Origin: Dyella marensis
GTDB taxonomy: Bacteria; Pseudomonadota; Gammaproteobacteria; Xanthomonadales; Rhodanobacteraceae
DNA: 64,000 nucleotides
Direction: 5' to 3'
Assembly: GCF_900112865.1 (NCBI RefSeq)
Contig: NZ_FONH01000004.1
Coordinates: forward strand, 267,122 to 331,121
Part shown: positions 9,986 to 20,900 of the stretch, piece after piece
Layout: each line of letters starts with the position of its first letter
Numbering within the stretch: position 1 is the stretch's first letter
Notes under the pieces: model-generated
Told to the model about the DNA's origin: nothing
What the model saw: only the letters and a program-made list of their open reading frames with translations
Database searches by the model: none
Made by a program: the position numbers and the translations under genes

Positions 9986-12900
9986 ATGGAATCCGATCGG
10001 ACGCAACCCGCGTCGCTGCGCAAGCGCAGCGGCCGCATCTTCAGCCGCGCCGTATTCGCGTGCATCACGCTGTTCGCCGCCGCACCCGCGCTGGCCGCGG
10101 TCGACCTGGTGGTCAACAACTCCGATGCCGGTTCCGATCCGACGCCAGCCGGCGGCATCGTCACCTACACCGTGCGTGTCGATAACAACGGCAGCACCAC
10201 GGCCACCGGCATCACGCTGAGCGACACACTGCCCGCGGGCACCAGCTACGTCGGCACCAGCACGCCGGCGGGCGTCACCTGCGGCACGCCCAGCGGCGGC
10301 GTGCTGAGCTGCTCGCTCGGTTCGCTGGCAGCCGCCGGCAACGTGACGGTGAGCATCCAGGTGCGCGCGCCCACGGCGGGCATCATCACCAATACCGCCT
10401 CGGCCACCGCCAACGAAGTGGACAGCGATGCCAGCAACAACACCGGCATCACCCAGGACACCACCATCAACCAGGGCGCGGACCTCGCGCTGTCGGTGGT
10501 GCAGAACCCCAGCGGTTCGGTGACCTCCGGCGGCACGCTGGCCTATACCTTCACCGTCGCCAACCAGGGCCCGGACACCGCCACCAGCGCGCGCATCACT
10601 GCGAACCTGCCGCCGGGCTTCAACGTGGCCGGCGGCCTGCCTGCCGGCTGCTCGGTGGCGGGACAGGTGCTGACCTGCAACCTCAGCGGCAGCATCGCCA
10701 GCGGCGCCAGCTGGGTGGTCGGCCCGATCAACGGCGCGGTGGGCGTGGCCGGCGGCTCGAACATGGCGCTGAACGGCAGTGTCGCGGTGACCTCCAGCGG
10801 CGCGGCGCAGGATCCGGACAGCGGCAACAACAGCGTCACCGCCAACACCGCGGTGCTCGCCGGCAGCGACATCAGCCTGACCAAGACCGCCAGCACCGGC
10901 TCGCCGATCCTCACCGGCACCAGCTTCAGCTTCATCCTGGCGCCGCGCTACACCGGCGACAACCCGACCAGCGTCACCGTCACCGACACGGTGCCGGCCA
11001 ATTTCCAGATCACCGGCAATGCCAGCGGCACTGGCTGGAGCTGCGGCGCGCCGGCGGGCCAGACCATCACCTGCACGCGCGCGCTCGGCGGCGCGGCGCC
11101 CGGCTACAACATCGCGATGCCGCAGATCACGGTGCCGGTGAAGGCGATCACCGCCGGCACCGCGATCACCAACACCGCCTCGGCCAGCAGCACGCTGACC
11201 GATCCGCAGGCAGGCAACAACGCCGGTTCGGCCACCGTCGGCGTGGTCGATCCGACCTCCGACCTGGCGGCGAACAAGAGCGGCCCGAACCCGGCGCTCG
11301 CCACCGTCGGCTCCAGCTTCGACTGGAGCATTTCGATGCACAACAACGGCACGGCGCCGCTCACCGGCACCGCGCGCATGATCGACACGCTGCCTATCGG
11401 CGTGACGCTGACCGCCTACAAGCAGGCCAACGGCTGGAGCTGCGCGCCGGCCGCGCCGTTCACGCCGGCGGCGGGCAACCAGACCGTCACCTGCACGCGC
11501 GACTACACCGCCGGCACGCCGCTGGCGGTGGGCGGCACCTCGCAGGCGGTGGTCTACAGCGTGACCGCCAATGCGGCCGGCACGCTGACCAACACCATGT
11601 GCGTGTCTGCAGTGGCTTCCGCGGCCGGTACGCCGTGGAGCGACAACAACGCCAGCAACGATTGCGTGGGCAGCGGCGTGCAGGCGCAGATCGGTCCGGA
11701 TTCGGCCGACCTGCGCCTGATCAAGAAGGCCGCGCAGGCCACTGTCGCCGCGGGCGACGAGCTGGACTACACGCTGGAAGTGGTCAACAGCGGACCGCAG
11801 ACCGCGGTGAACGTCAGCGTGGTCGACCAGCTCGACACGCTGATCAACAGCAATACCGGCGCCACCGGCGCGGGCTACATCGGCGCGAGCATCGCCAACG
11901 GTCCGGCCGGCGCCAGCTGCCCGGCGCCGACGGTGTCCTCCGGCAGCGGCGTGACCCTGCAATGCGCGCTCGGCGACGTGCCCACCTGCACCGCCGGCAG
12001 CAACTGCCCGGTGATCACGGTGAAGATCCGTCCCGGCGGCGATGGCGGCGCGCGCACCAACAGCGCCTATGCGGTATCGCCGACCACGGCCGATCCGGAC
12101 TACAGCAACAACAACGACAGCGTCACCACCACCACCGACGCGCGCGCCGACGTCAGCGTGGTCGTCACCGGCTCGCCGTCGCCCGCCACCGCGGGGCAGA
12201 CGCTGACCTACGTGCTGACCGTGAAGAACGGCGACTACAGCCAGGCGCAGAACGTCAGCGTCACCGACCAGCTGCCGGCCAATGTCACCTTCGTGTCGGC
12301 GACCGCATCCGGCGGCGGCAGCTGCGGCACGCAGCCGGCCGCGGGTTCCACCACGGGACCGGGCAACCAGACCCTGACCTGCGACTGGGGCGCGATCAAC
12401 CGCAACGCGCAGCAGACCGTCACCGTGGTGGTGCGCCCGAACGACGCCACCCAGGGCGGCACGCTGGCCACCAGCGCCACCGCCAGCACCAGCACCACCG
12501 AGCTCAATGGCGCGAACAACGCCGGCAGCCTCAACGTGCCGGTGAACAATGCCGCGCTGGACATCCTCGGCAACATCGTCGACAGCCCCGATCCGGTGGC
12601 CGTCGGCGACAACATGACCTACACGCTGACGCTGACCAACAGCGGCCCGTCGTACGCCGAGAACGCCAACTTCACCGTCACGCTGCCGTCGGCGCTGCTG
12701 AGCTTCCAGGCGCTGACGCCGCCGGCCGGCGCCACCTGTTCCACGCCTGCGGTCGGCACCATCGGCGGCACCGTGACCTGCCAGTTCGGCACGGTCGCGA
12801 CAAGCAGCAGCAAGGTCGTGCAGCTCACCATGCGCGGCGAAGCCAAGGGCACCACCACGCTGCGCCTGGCCACCAGCTCGGACGAAGTGGCCGCGGGCCG

Positions 12901-15900
12901 CGATACCCAGCCGGGCAACAACAACCCCAGCGAAAACACCACGGTGCGCACCAAGGCCGACGTGCAGCTGGTGAGCAAGACCGCCAACCCGTCGAGCATC
13001 GGCTACCGCGAGGCGTTCAACTACAGCATCGCGGTGGCCAACAACGGTCCGGGCGTCGCCGACGGCGTGCAGGTCACCGACAGCCTGCCCAGCGGCATGG
13101 TGCTGGCCGGCACGCCGAGCATCGCCACCAGTGCGGGCTTCCCGTCGATCCCGGGCACGCCGTGCACCGGCGCGGCCGGCGGCACCAATTTCGCCTGCGC
13201 GCTCGGCGACGATGCGGCGGTCGGCGCGACCGCCACCATCACCGTGCCCGTGCGCGTCACCGGCCAGCCTGCGTCCAATCCGGCCACGCTGACCAACAAC
13301 GCGTCGATCACCACCACCTCGCTGGACCCGACCCCGGGCAACAACAGCAACGGCGGCAACGTCAGCGTCACCAGCTCGTCGATCGCCGGCGCGGTATTCG
13401 CCGACCTCAACGGCAATGGCGTGCGCGATGCGGGCGACACCGGCATCGCCGGCGTCACCGTGAAGGTGAGCGGCACGGCCGTCGACGGCTCCGCGGTGAA
13501 CCGCACCGTGACCAGCGCCGCCGACGGCAGCTACCTGGTGCAGTTCCTGCCCGCCGGCAACTACACCGTGACCGAAACGCAACCGGCCGGCTATCGCGAC
13601 GGCACCGACGCCGCCGGCAGCGCGGGCGGCACGGCGGCCAATCCGGGCGACGCCATCAGCGGCGTGAACCTGCCCAGCAACACCGCCGCCACGGCCTACA
13701 ACTTCGGCGAGCTGCCGGATGCGCAGATCGCCGGCAAGGTCTACAGCGACCTGAATAACAACGGCGTCGCCGATGCGGGCGAGGCGGGCATCGGCAGTCC
13801 GCCGGTGACGCTGGCGCTGACCGGCACCGACGATCTCGGCCAGGCGGTCAGCCTCACCACCACGACGGATGCCTCCGGCAACTACGCCTTCAAGAACCTG
13901 CGTCCCGGCAGCTACACCGTGACCGAGACGCAACCGGCGGGTTACCTGCCGGGCAAGGCACGCACGGGCACCGGCACCAGCAACGGCGGCACGCCGTCGG
14001 CGGACGGCAACACCATCGGCGCCATCACGCTGGGCATCGGCCAGCAGGGCGCGAACTTCGACTTCGGCGAACTGGCCTCGACCTCGCTGGCCGGCTTCGT
14101 CTACATCGACGCCAACAAGAACGGCGTGCGCGATGCGGGCGAGACCGCGGGCATCGGCGGCGTCACCGTGACGCTCACCGGCACCGACGACCTGGGCCAG
14201 GCCGTCAACACCACGGTCACCACCGCCAACGACGGCAGCTACAGCTTTCCCAACCTGCGCCCGGGCACCTACCAGGTGGCCGAGACCCAGCCGGCGCAGT
14301 GGCAGGACGGCGGCGATACCGTCGGTACCGTGGGCGGCACGCCGAACGGCACGCTGGCCGGCAACGACGTGATCGGCAGCATCGTGCTCGGCGCGGGGCA
14401 GGCCGGTGCGAACTACAACTTCGGCGAGCTGGGCCAGGGCCTGGGCGGCTTCGTCTATGTCGACACCAACGGCAATGGCCTGCGCGATGCGGGCGAGACC
14501 GGCATCGCCGGCGTGGCGATCGCCATCACCAACACCGCGACCAGCGCCACCGTCAACCTGACCACCGATGCCTCGGGCGCCTATCTCGCGCCCAACCTGC
14601 CGGCCGGCACGTATCGCATCGCCGAAACGCAACCGCCGCAGTACGCCGACGGCCAGGAGCAGGTCGGCACGCTGGGCGGCACGCACGCGGCCAATGACGT
14701 GTTCGAAGGCGTCGCGCTGGGCGTGTCGCAGGTCGGCGCGAACTACAACTTCGGCGAGCTGGCGGCACGCCTGTCCGGCGCCGTGTTCATCGACGGCAAC
14801 AACAATGGCACGCGCGACGCGGGCGAGACCGGCATCGCCGGCGTCACCGTGGTGCTCACCGGCACCGACGTCGACGGCCGCGCGGTCAACCGCAGCGTGA
14901 CCACCGACGCCAGCGGCGACTATGTCTTCGACGGCCTGCTGCCGGCGAACGGCGCCGGCTACACGCTCACCGAGACCCAGCCGGGCGCCTATGCGGACGG
15001 TGCGGAACACGTGGGCAGCCTCGGCGGCACCGCCGGTGCGGCGGGCACCAGCGTGATCTCCGGCATTCCGGTGGCACCGGGTGCGCGCGGCACGGCCTAC
15101 GACTTCGGCGAACTGACCGGCGGCATCAGCGGCTCGGTGTACGTGGACGCCAACAACAATGGCGTGCGCGACAGCGGCGAAGCGCCGATCGCCGGCGTCA
15201 GCGTGCGCCTGACCGGCACCGACGTCGACGGCAAGGCGGTGGATCGCAGCATCGTCACCGGCGCCGACGGCAGCTACGTATTCGCCGGCCTGACCAAGGC
15301 GGGCGCGGGCGGCTACACGCTCACCGAAACGCAGCCGAACGGCTATATCGACGGCAAGAGCGTGCCGGGCATGGTCAACGGCGCGCCCTGCGCGGCGTGC
15401 ACCACCGGTACGCGCAACGTCAACGGCAACGTGCCGTTCGATCCGGCGCAGACCTTCAGCCAGTTCGACTTCCCCGAACTGATGCCCAGCTCGCTGGCGG
15501 GTTCGGTCTACGACGACGTCAACGGCAATCACGTGCGCGACACCGGCGAAGGCCTGGGCAATGTCACCGTCACGCTCACCGGCACCGACGACCTCGGCCA
15601 GGCGGTGAACCAGACCGCCACCACCGCGGCGGACGGCAGCTACACGTTCGAGCACCTGCGTCCGGGCAACTACAGCGTGACCGAGACACAGCCGCCGGGC
15701 CTGGGCGACGTCGGTTCGCGCGCCGGCACCGCGGGCGGCAGCACCACGCCGAACGTGATCAGCGCGATCGCGCTGCCGCAGGGCACCGCGGCCACCGGCT
15801 ACGACTTCATCGACCACGGCGGCGTGCTCAGCGGCGCGGTGTACTTCGACAAGAATGGCAACGGCGTGCGCGACGCGGGCGAACCCGGCCTGCCGGGCGT

Positions 15901-17908
15901 GACCGTGACGCTGAGCGGCGCGGTCAGCCGCACCATCACCACCGGTGCCGACGGCAGCTATCAGTTCGCCGGCCTGGTCGCGGGCAGCTACACCGTCACC
16001 GAGACGCAGCCGCCGCTGTACAAGGACGGCGGCGTGCAGGTCGGCAGCGCCGGCGGCGCGAAGGGCAACAACAGCGTCGGCGCGATCACGCTGCCGGCCG
16101 GCATCAATGCCACCGACTACAACTTCCCGGAACTGACCGGCGCCGACGGCAGCATCGCCGGCAGCGTGTGGCTCAACAACGCCAGCGGCAACCCGGCGGC
16201 AAAGGATGCCGGCGAGGCCGGCCTGAGCGGCTGGTACGCGGAGCTGTACCAGAACGGCAGCCGCGTCACCTCGGTGCCCGCCGTCGCCACCGACGCGCAA
16301 GGCAACTACGTGCTCACCGGCGTGCCGGCGGGCGGCGGCTACGAGCTGCGCTTCCGCAGCCCGGGCGGCGTGTACTACGGCTATCCGGTCTCGCAGGATC
16401 CGGACAAGCAGTGGAACGGCACGGTCGACAAGGCCAATGCGATGCCCGCGATCAAGGGCATCACCGTGGGTTCCGGCGTGGCCGTGACGCAGCAGGACCT
16501 GCCGCTGGATCCGGGCGGCATCGTGTACGACGCGGTGTCGCGCCAGCCGCTGGCCGGCGCGCGCGTGACCCTGCTCGATCCCTCGGGCCAGCCGGTCAAT
16601 CCGCAATACCTGGCCGGCGGCGTGGGCAATGTCACGCAGACCACCGGCACGGACGGTCTCTATCAGTTCCTGCTGCTGCCGGGTGCGCCCGCGGGCACCT
16701 ACACCTTGCGCGTGGAAGCGCCGGCGGGCTACGTCACGCCGCCCTCGGGCATCCATCCGCCGGCGGGCAAGCAGCTGAGCGTGCCGGGCGGGGCGACCAC
16801 GTATCGCGTATCGCCGCTCAACGGACCGCCGGCCTCCGGCGACCTGCCGCCGTACTACCTGGCCTTCGCGGTCAGCGCGAGCTCGGCGGGCTTCGCCGGC
16901 AACCACATCCCGGTCGACCCGGTGCTGCAGGGTGCGCTGCGCGTCACCAAGACCACGCCCAAGATCAATGTGAGCAAGGGCGACCTGGTGCCGTACACCA
17001 TCGAGATCACCAACACGCTGGCGGTCAGCCTGACCAACATCGCAGCGGTGGACCTGGTGCCGGCAGGCTTCAAGTACCGCGCGCAGAGCGCACGCATCGA
17101 CGGCGTGCCGCGCGAACCGCTGATGAGCGGCCGCACGCTGAGCTGGCCGGAACTGAGCATCGGCCCGAACCAGACCCGCACGCTGACCGTGGTGCTGGTG
17201 ATCGGCTCGGGCGTGGGCGAAGGCGAATACACCAACCAGGCCTGGGCCGCCAACACGCTGGCCAACCGCGTGGTGTCGAACATCGGCACGGCGGTGGTGC
17301 GGCTGGTGCCGGATCCGACCTTCGACTGCGCCGACCTGATCGGCAAGGTGTTCGACGACAAGAACGGCAACGGCTACCAGGACCAGGGCGAACCCGGCGT
17401 GCCGGCGGTACGCCTGGCCACGGTGCGCGGCCTGCTGGTGACCACCGATGCGGAAGGCCGCTACCACGTGCCGTGCGCGGATATCCCGCAGTACGACCGC
17501 GGCGCCAACTTCGTGATGAAGCTGGACGAGCGCAGCCTGCCGACCGGTTATCGCCTGACCACCGAAAACCCCGGCGACGTGCGCATGACCGCCGGCAAGA
17601 TGTCCAAGCTCAACTTCGGCGTGGCACTGCATCGCGTGGTGCGCGTGGACGTGAGCGCGGCGGCGTTCGAGCGCGATGGCGACAAGTTGCTCGAGGCCTG
17701 GGCCGCGCAGCTGCCGCAGCTGTACGAGCGCATCAAGGGCCAGCCCAGCGTGCTGCGCCTGGCCTATCACCCGGCGCGAGGGGAAGACCTCGGCAAGGCA
17801 CGCGACCGATTGCGCAGCTTGCAACGACGCATCGACGACGACTGGCATCGCGCCGGCGACGGACGCCCCGTGCTGATCGAACAGGAAATCGCCGAGGTGC
17901 AGCCATGA
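9986..17908 (+). CDS. Giant secreted multi-module protein (DUF11 + SdrD-B repeats)
   Basis: 2640 residues. The chosen ATG (9986) follows AGGGGGT by 6 bases; a signal peptide follows after a basic stretch (FSRAVFACITLFAAAPALAA). Then eight DUF11-type modules (residues ~37-1130, each with a LxYTxxVxNxG core), about nine SdrD-B modules (~1132-2172, each starting like GAVFIDGNNNGTRDAGETGI, a Ca-binding-type loop, and ending YNFGEL), one Cna-B-like module, a ninth DUF11 (~2315-2445), a last SdrD-B (~2450-2545, DDKNGNGYQDQGEPG) and a ~90-residue tail (RLAYHPARGEDLGKARDRLR) that weakly resembles OmpA-C without its peptidoglycan residues. There is no LPXTG anchor. Overlaps the next gene by 4 bp. Probably a surface stalk or adhesin; function inferred only. 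Confidence 0.88.
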   Translation: MESDRTQPASLRKRSGRIFSRAVFACITLFAAAPALAAVDLVVNNSDAGSDPTPAGGIVTYTVRVDNNGSTTATGITLSDTLPAGTSYVGTSTPAGVTCGTPSGGVLSCSLGSLAAAGNVTVSIQVRAPTAGIITNTASATANEVDSDASNNTGITQDTTINQGADLALSVVQNPSGSVTSGGTLAYTFTVANQGPDTATSARITANLPPGFNVAGGLPAGCSVAGQVLTCNLSGSIASGASWVVGPINGAVGVAGGSNMALNGSVAVTSSGAAQDPDSGNNSVTANTAVLAGSDISLTKTASTGSPILTGTSFSFILAPRYTGDNPTSVTVTDTVPANFQITGNASGTGWSCGAPAGQTITCTRALGGAAPGYNIAMPQITVPVKAITAGTAITNTASASSTLTDPQAGNNAGSATVGVVDPTSDLAANKSGPNPALATVGSSFDWSISMHNNGTAPLTGTARMIDTLPIGVTLTAYKQANGWSCAPAAPFTPAAGNQTVTCTRDYTAGTPLAVGGTSQAVVYSVTANAAGTLTNTMCVSAVASAAGTPWSDNNASNDCVGSGVQAQIGPDSADLRLIKKAAQATVAAGDELDYTLEVVNSGPQTAVNVSVVDQLDTLINSNTGATGAGYIGASIANGPAGASCPAPTVSSGSGVTLQCALGDVPTCTAGSNCPVITVKIRPGGDGGARTNSAYAVSPTTADPDYSNNNDSVTTTTDARADVSVVVTGSPSPATAGQTLTYVLTVKNGDYSQAQNVSVTDQLPANVTFVSATASGGGSCGTQPAAGSTTGPGNQTLTCDWGAINRNAQQTVTVVVRPNDATQGGTLATSATASTSTTELNGANNAGSLNVPVNNAALDILGNIVDSPDPVAVGDNMTYTLTLTNSGPSYAENANFTVTLPSALLSFQALTPPAGATCSTPAVGTIGGTVTCQFGTVATSSSKVVQLTMRGEAKGTTTLRLATSSDEVAAGRDTQPGNNNPSENTTVRTKADVQLVSKTANPSSIGYREAFNYSIAVANNGPGVADGVQVTDSLPSGMVLAGTPSIATSAGFPSIPGTPCTGAAGGTNFACALGDDAAVGATATITVPVRVTGQPASNPATLTNNASITTTSLDPTPGNNSNGGNVSVTSSSIAGAVFADLNGNGVRDAGDTGIAGVTVKVSGTAVDGSAVNRTVTSAADGSYLVQFLPAGNYTVTETQPAGYRDGTDAAGSAGGTAANPGDAISGVNLPSNTAATAYNFGELPDAQIAGKVYSDLNNNGVADAGEAGIGSPPVTLALTGTDDLGQAVSLTTTTDASGNYAFKNLRPGSYTVTETQPAGYLPGKARTGTGTSNGGTPSADGNTIGAITLGIGQQGANFDFGELASTSLAGFVYIDANKNGVRDAGETAGIGGVTVTLTGTDDLGQAVNTTVTTANDGSYSFPNLRPGTYQVAETQPAQWQDGGDTVGTVGGTPNGTLAGNDVIGSIVLGAGQAGANYNFGELGQGLGGFVYVDTNGNGLRDAGETGIAGVAIAITNTATSATVNLTTDASGAYLAPNLPAGTYRIAETQPPQYADGQEQVGTLGGTHAANDVFEGVALGVSQVGANYNFGELAARLSGAVFIDGNNNGTRDAGETGIAGVTVVLTGTDVDGRAVNRSVTTDASGDYVFDGLLPANGAGYTLTETQPGAYADGAEHVGSLGGTAGAAGTSVISGIPVAPGARGTAYDFGELTGGISGSVYVDANNNGVRDSGEAPIAGVSVRLTGTDVDGKAVDRSIVTGADGSYVFAGLTKAGAGGYTLTETQPNGYIDGKSVPGMVNGAPCAACTTGTRNVNGNVPFDPAQTFSQFDFPELMPSSLAGSVYDDVNGNHVRDTGEGLGNVTVTLTGTDDLGQAVNQTATTAADGSYTFEHLRPGNYSVTETQPPGLGDVGSRAGTAGGSTTPNVISAIALPQGTAATGYDFIDHGGVLSGAVYFDKNGNGVRDAGEPGLPGVTVTLSGAVSRTITTGADGSYQFAGLVAGSYTVTETQPPLYKDGGVQVGSAGGAKGNNSVGAITLPAGINATDYNFPELTGADGSIAGSVWLNNASGNPAAKDAGEAGLSGWYAELYQNGSRVTSVPAVATDAQGNYVLTGVPAGGGYELRFRSPGGVYYGYPVSQDPDKQWNGTVDKANAMPAIKGITVGSGVAVTQQDLPLDPGGIVYDAVSRQPLAGARVTLLDPSGQPVNPQYLAGGVGNVTQTTGTDGLYQFLLLPGAPAGTYTLRVEAPAGYVTPPSGIHPPAGKQLSVPGGATTYRVSPLNGPPASGDLPPYYLAFAVSASSAGFAGNHIPVDPVLQGALRVTKTTPKINVSKGDLVPYTIEITNTLAVSLTNIAAVDLVPAGFKYRAQSARIDGVPREPLMSGRTLSWPELSIGPNQTRTLTVVLVIGSGVGEGEYTNQAWAANTLANRVVSNIGTAVVRLVPDPTFDCADLIGKVFDDKNGNGYQDQGEPGVPAVRLATVRGLLVTTDAEGRYHVPCADIPQYDRGANFVMKLDERSLPTGYRLTTENPGDVRMTAGKMSKLNFGVALHRVVRVDVSAAAFERDGDKLLEAWAAQLPQLYERIKGQPSVLRLAYHPARGEDLGKARDRLRSLQRRIDDDWHRAGDGRPVLIEQEIAEVQP

Positions 17909-20900
17909 AGGCCATGAAGGCGCTCCGCCGCCAACCGCTCGCCGCGCTGATCGCGCTGGCCCTCGCCGCGCCGGGTCACGCACTCGCCGCCGATACCCCG
18001 GCGCAGTCCGCGCCGGAAGACAACCATGGCCGCGTCGTGCAGAACGGTGCGCTCGTGGACCATGCCAATCCTCCTTCCAGCGAGAACCTGCAGGCACTCG
18101 CCGCGGATGGCCGGTCGTTATCCAGCGAACTGCGCCAGGGCGACAGCGTGTCCTGCGCCAGCGCCGCCGCCGCGCCCGTGCCGACCGATGCGAAGCCATT
18201 CCTGGTGAGCGTGGACGGCGCGCCGGCCGACGGCCAGGCCGCCAATGCCGCCGACCGCCAGCGCTGCGTGGACGTGGCGCTCGCCAACGACGCCGTGCAG
18301 GTGCGCTACGACCCGCTGGTGGCCAAGCCCATGCTCAACGCATGGACCGCCGCCGACGGCGGCGTGCGCGGCGAACCGGTGCGCTTCCGCTCGTGGAGCA
18401 ACTACGCGGCGTGGATCGCGCATGCGGAGATCCGCATCTTCCCGCGCGGCGAAAGCACGCAGGAAACGCCGCTGGCCGTGGTGCCGCTGCCGATCGGCGG
18501 CGATGCCGCATGGCAGCCGCCGGCCGATCTGCCGGCCGACCTGATCTATGTGTTGCGCGTGAGCGATGCCAAGGGCCGTTTCGACGAGACGCGCGCCAAG
18601 CAGCTCACCCTGGTGGACTACCGCACCCACCACGCCGACCTCGACACGCCCGAACGCGAAGCGCTCACCGGCTATGGCGAGGACAGCCGCGACGTTGCCA
18701 ACATTCCCGTGCGCGGCGCCGCGGTGACGGTCAACGGCCGCGTGCCCGCACCGGGTACGCCGGTGCGCGCGCTCAATACGGATGTGCCGGTCGGCCGCGA
18801 TGGCAAGTTCGCGATGCAGCAGATCCTGCCGCCGGGCGATCGCCTGGTGGAGGTGAGCGTGGGCGAGCGTACGTATCGCCGCAGCGTGCGCCTGCCGGAG
18901 CGCGACTGGTTCTACGTGGGCATGGCGGACATCACCGCCAGCCACGGCAGCGCCTCGGCCAATGCCACGGTGGTCGATCCGAGCCTGAAGAACGAGGTGA
19001 AGAGCAGCGCCATCGACGGACGCCTGGCCTTCTATACCAAGGGCACGTTCGAGAACGGCTGGAAACTGACCGCCTCGGCCGATACGCGCGAGCAGCCGCT
19101 CAACGACCTCTTCAGCAACTTCGCCAGCAAGGATCCGCGCTATCTGCTGCGCCGGATCGATCCGGACCAGTTCTATCCGGTGTACGGCGACGACTCCACC
19201 GCGGTGGACGACGCGCCCACCCAGGGCAAGTTCTACGTCAAGGTGGAGAAGGACGACACCCAGCTGATGTGGGGCAACTTCCTCACCTCGTGGACGGGTT
19301 CGGAACTGGTGCAGTATTCGCGCGGCCTGTACGGCGCCAACCTGTTGTGGAAGTCGCAGGGCAGCACCGAACACGGCGAGCGCCGCAGCAGTCTCAATGC
19401 GTTCGCCGCCGATCCGGGCACGGTCGCCTCGCGCGAGGAATTCCGCGGCACCGGCGGTTCGCTGTACTACCTGCAGCGGCAGGACCTCACCACCGGCTCC
19501 GAACGGGTGTGGGTGGAAATCCGCGACCGCGATTCGGGCCTGGTATTGCAGCGCAATCTGCTGGTGCCGGGGTCGGACTACGACCTCAACTATCTGCAGG
19601 GCCGCATCCTGCTGCGTGCGCCGCTGTCGTCGGTGGCGGACGGCTCGGGCCTGGTGCAGCTCGGCGGCCTGTCGGGCAATCCGGCCTACCTGGTCGTGAC
19701 CTACGAATACGTGCCCGGGGTGACCGAGCTGGACACGCTGGCGGCCGGCGCGCGCGGCGAGCACTGGTTCAACGACCACGTGCGCATCGGCGCGACCAGC
19801 TATCACCAGGGCGGCGAAGGCACCGACCAGAGCCTGGGCGGGATCGACGCCACGCTGCGCTACAAGCCCGGCACCTTCGTGCGCCTGGAAGCGGCGCGCT
19901 CGAAGGGCGAGGGCACCGGCACGCTCAGTTCGATCGACGGCGGTTTCAATTTCCAGAACGCCAATGGACTGGGCAACCAGCCGGTGACCAAGAGCGACGA
20001 CAAGGCCTATGCCGGCCGCGTCGACGCCGCGGTCTCGCTGGCCGACTTCTCCAAGGACATGCGCGGCACGCTCAGCGCGTACTGGCAGGACCGGCAGGAA
20101 GGCTTTTCCGCGCCGGGCCAGATCACCCTGGGCAGCGAAGGCGCGCGCCAGGTCGGCGGCCGCGCTGACGTGCCGCTGGGCAAGGCCACCGATCTGAGCC
20201 TGAAGGTGGACCGCACCGACGCGATCAGCCAGGACCGCAAGTCCGCCGAGGCGGCGCTGCGCCACCAGTTCGATCCGCACTGGGCCGGCAGCGTGGGCGT
20301 GCGCGCGGAAGATCGCGGCACGGCCAACACCGCGCTGGTGCAAAGTCCGATCCTGGCCGAGCACGGCCAGCGCACCGACGCCATCGCACGCATGGATTAC
20401 CAGTCGCTGGCCAGCGATCCGGCCAAGCCGGGCACGCTGCCGGATGTGCTGGATTCGTGGAACGCCTATGGCTTCGTGCAGCAGACCCTGGCCCGCACTG
20501 GCACGCGCAGCGACAACGACCGCGCGGGTGTCGGCGGCGGTTGGCAGGTCACCGAGCGCATCCACGCCAATGCGGAAGTGTCGGGCGGCGACGGCGGCCT
20601 CGGCGGCAAGCTCGGCGGTGACTACCGCATCAGCGACCGCAGCAATGTCTATGCGCAGTACCTGATGGAAACCGACCGGCCGGATCTCGCTTACCGCGGC
20701 CGTTTCGGCACCCTGGTCGGCGGTGCGAAGACGCGCCTCAACGATCGCGTCAGCGTGTACGAGGAAAGCCGCGAGACCACCGGCAGCGGCCAGGACAGCC
20801 TCATCCACGCGTTCGGCCTGGACCTGACCGTCAACGACCGCTGGAGCACCGGCTTCAAGCTGGAAGAGGGCACCATCAGCGATCCGCTCGCCGGCGACCT

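Noticed and set aside
13381-17335. CRISPR-like regular repetition in the surface-protein gene
   Set aside because: The units are ~330 bp, in frame, encode SdrD-B modules, and have no short identical repeats with unique spacers.
17640-17908. A functional OmpA-C peptidoglycan-binding domain at the end of the giant protein
   Set aside because: There is a weak pattern match (RLAYHPARG... KARDRLRSL), but the Asp and Arg that bind diaminopimelate are not apparent, so only a degenerate resemblance is claimed.
9824-18199. A 2791-codon open frame on the minus strand opposite the giant surface protein
   Set aside because: It has no signal sequence, domains or ribosome site, and its Arg/Gly/His-rich composition is what the complement of GC-rich coding DNA gives. 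The plus-strand frame shows ordered, recognisable modules.
18118-20808. An 896-codon minus-strand frame opposite the barrel protein
   Set aside because: A shadow of the plus-strand gene: no motif, composition typical of antisense in GC-rich DNA, while the sense strand encodes alternating barrel strands and a terminal Phe.
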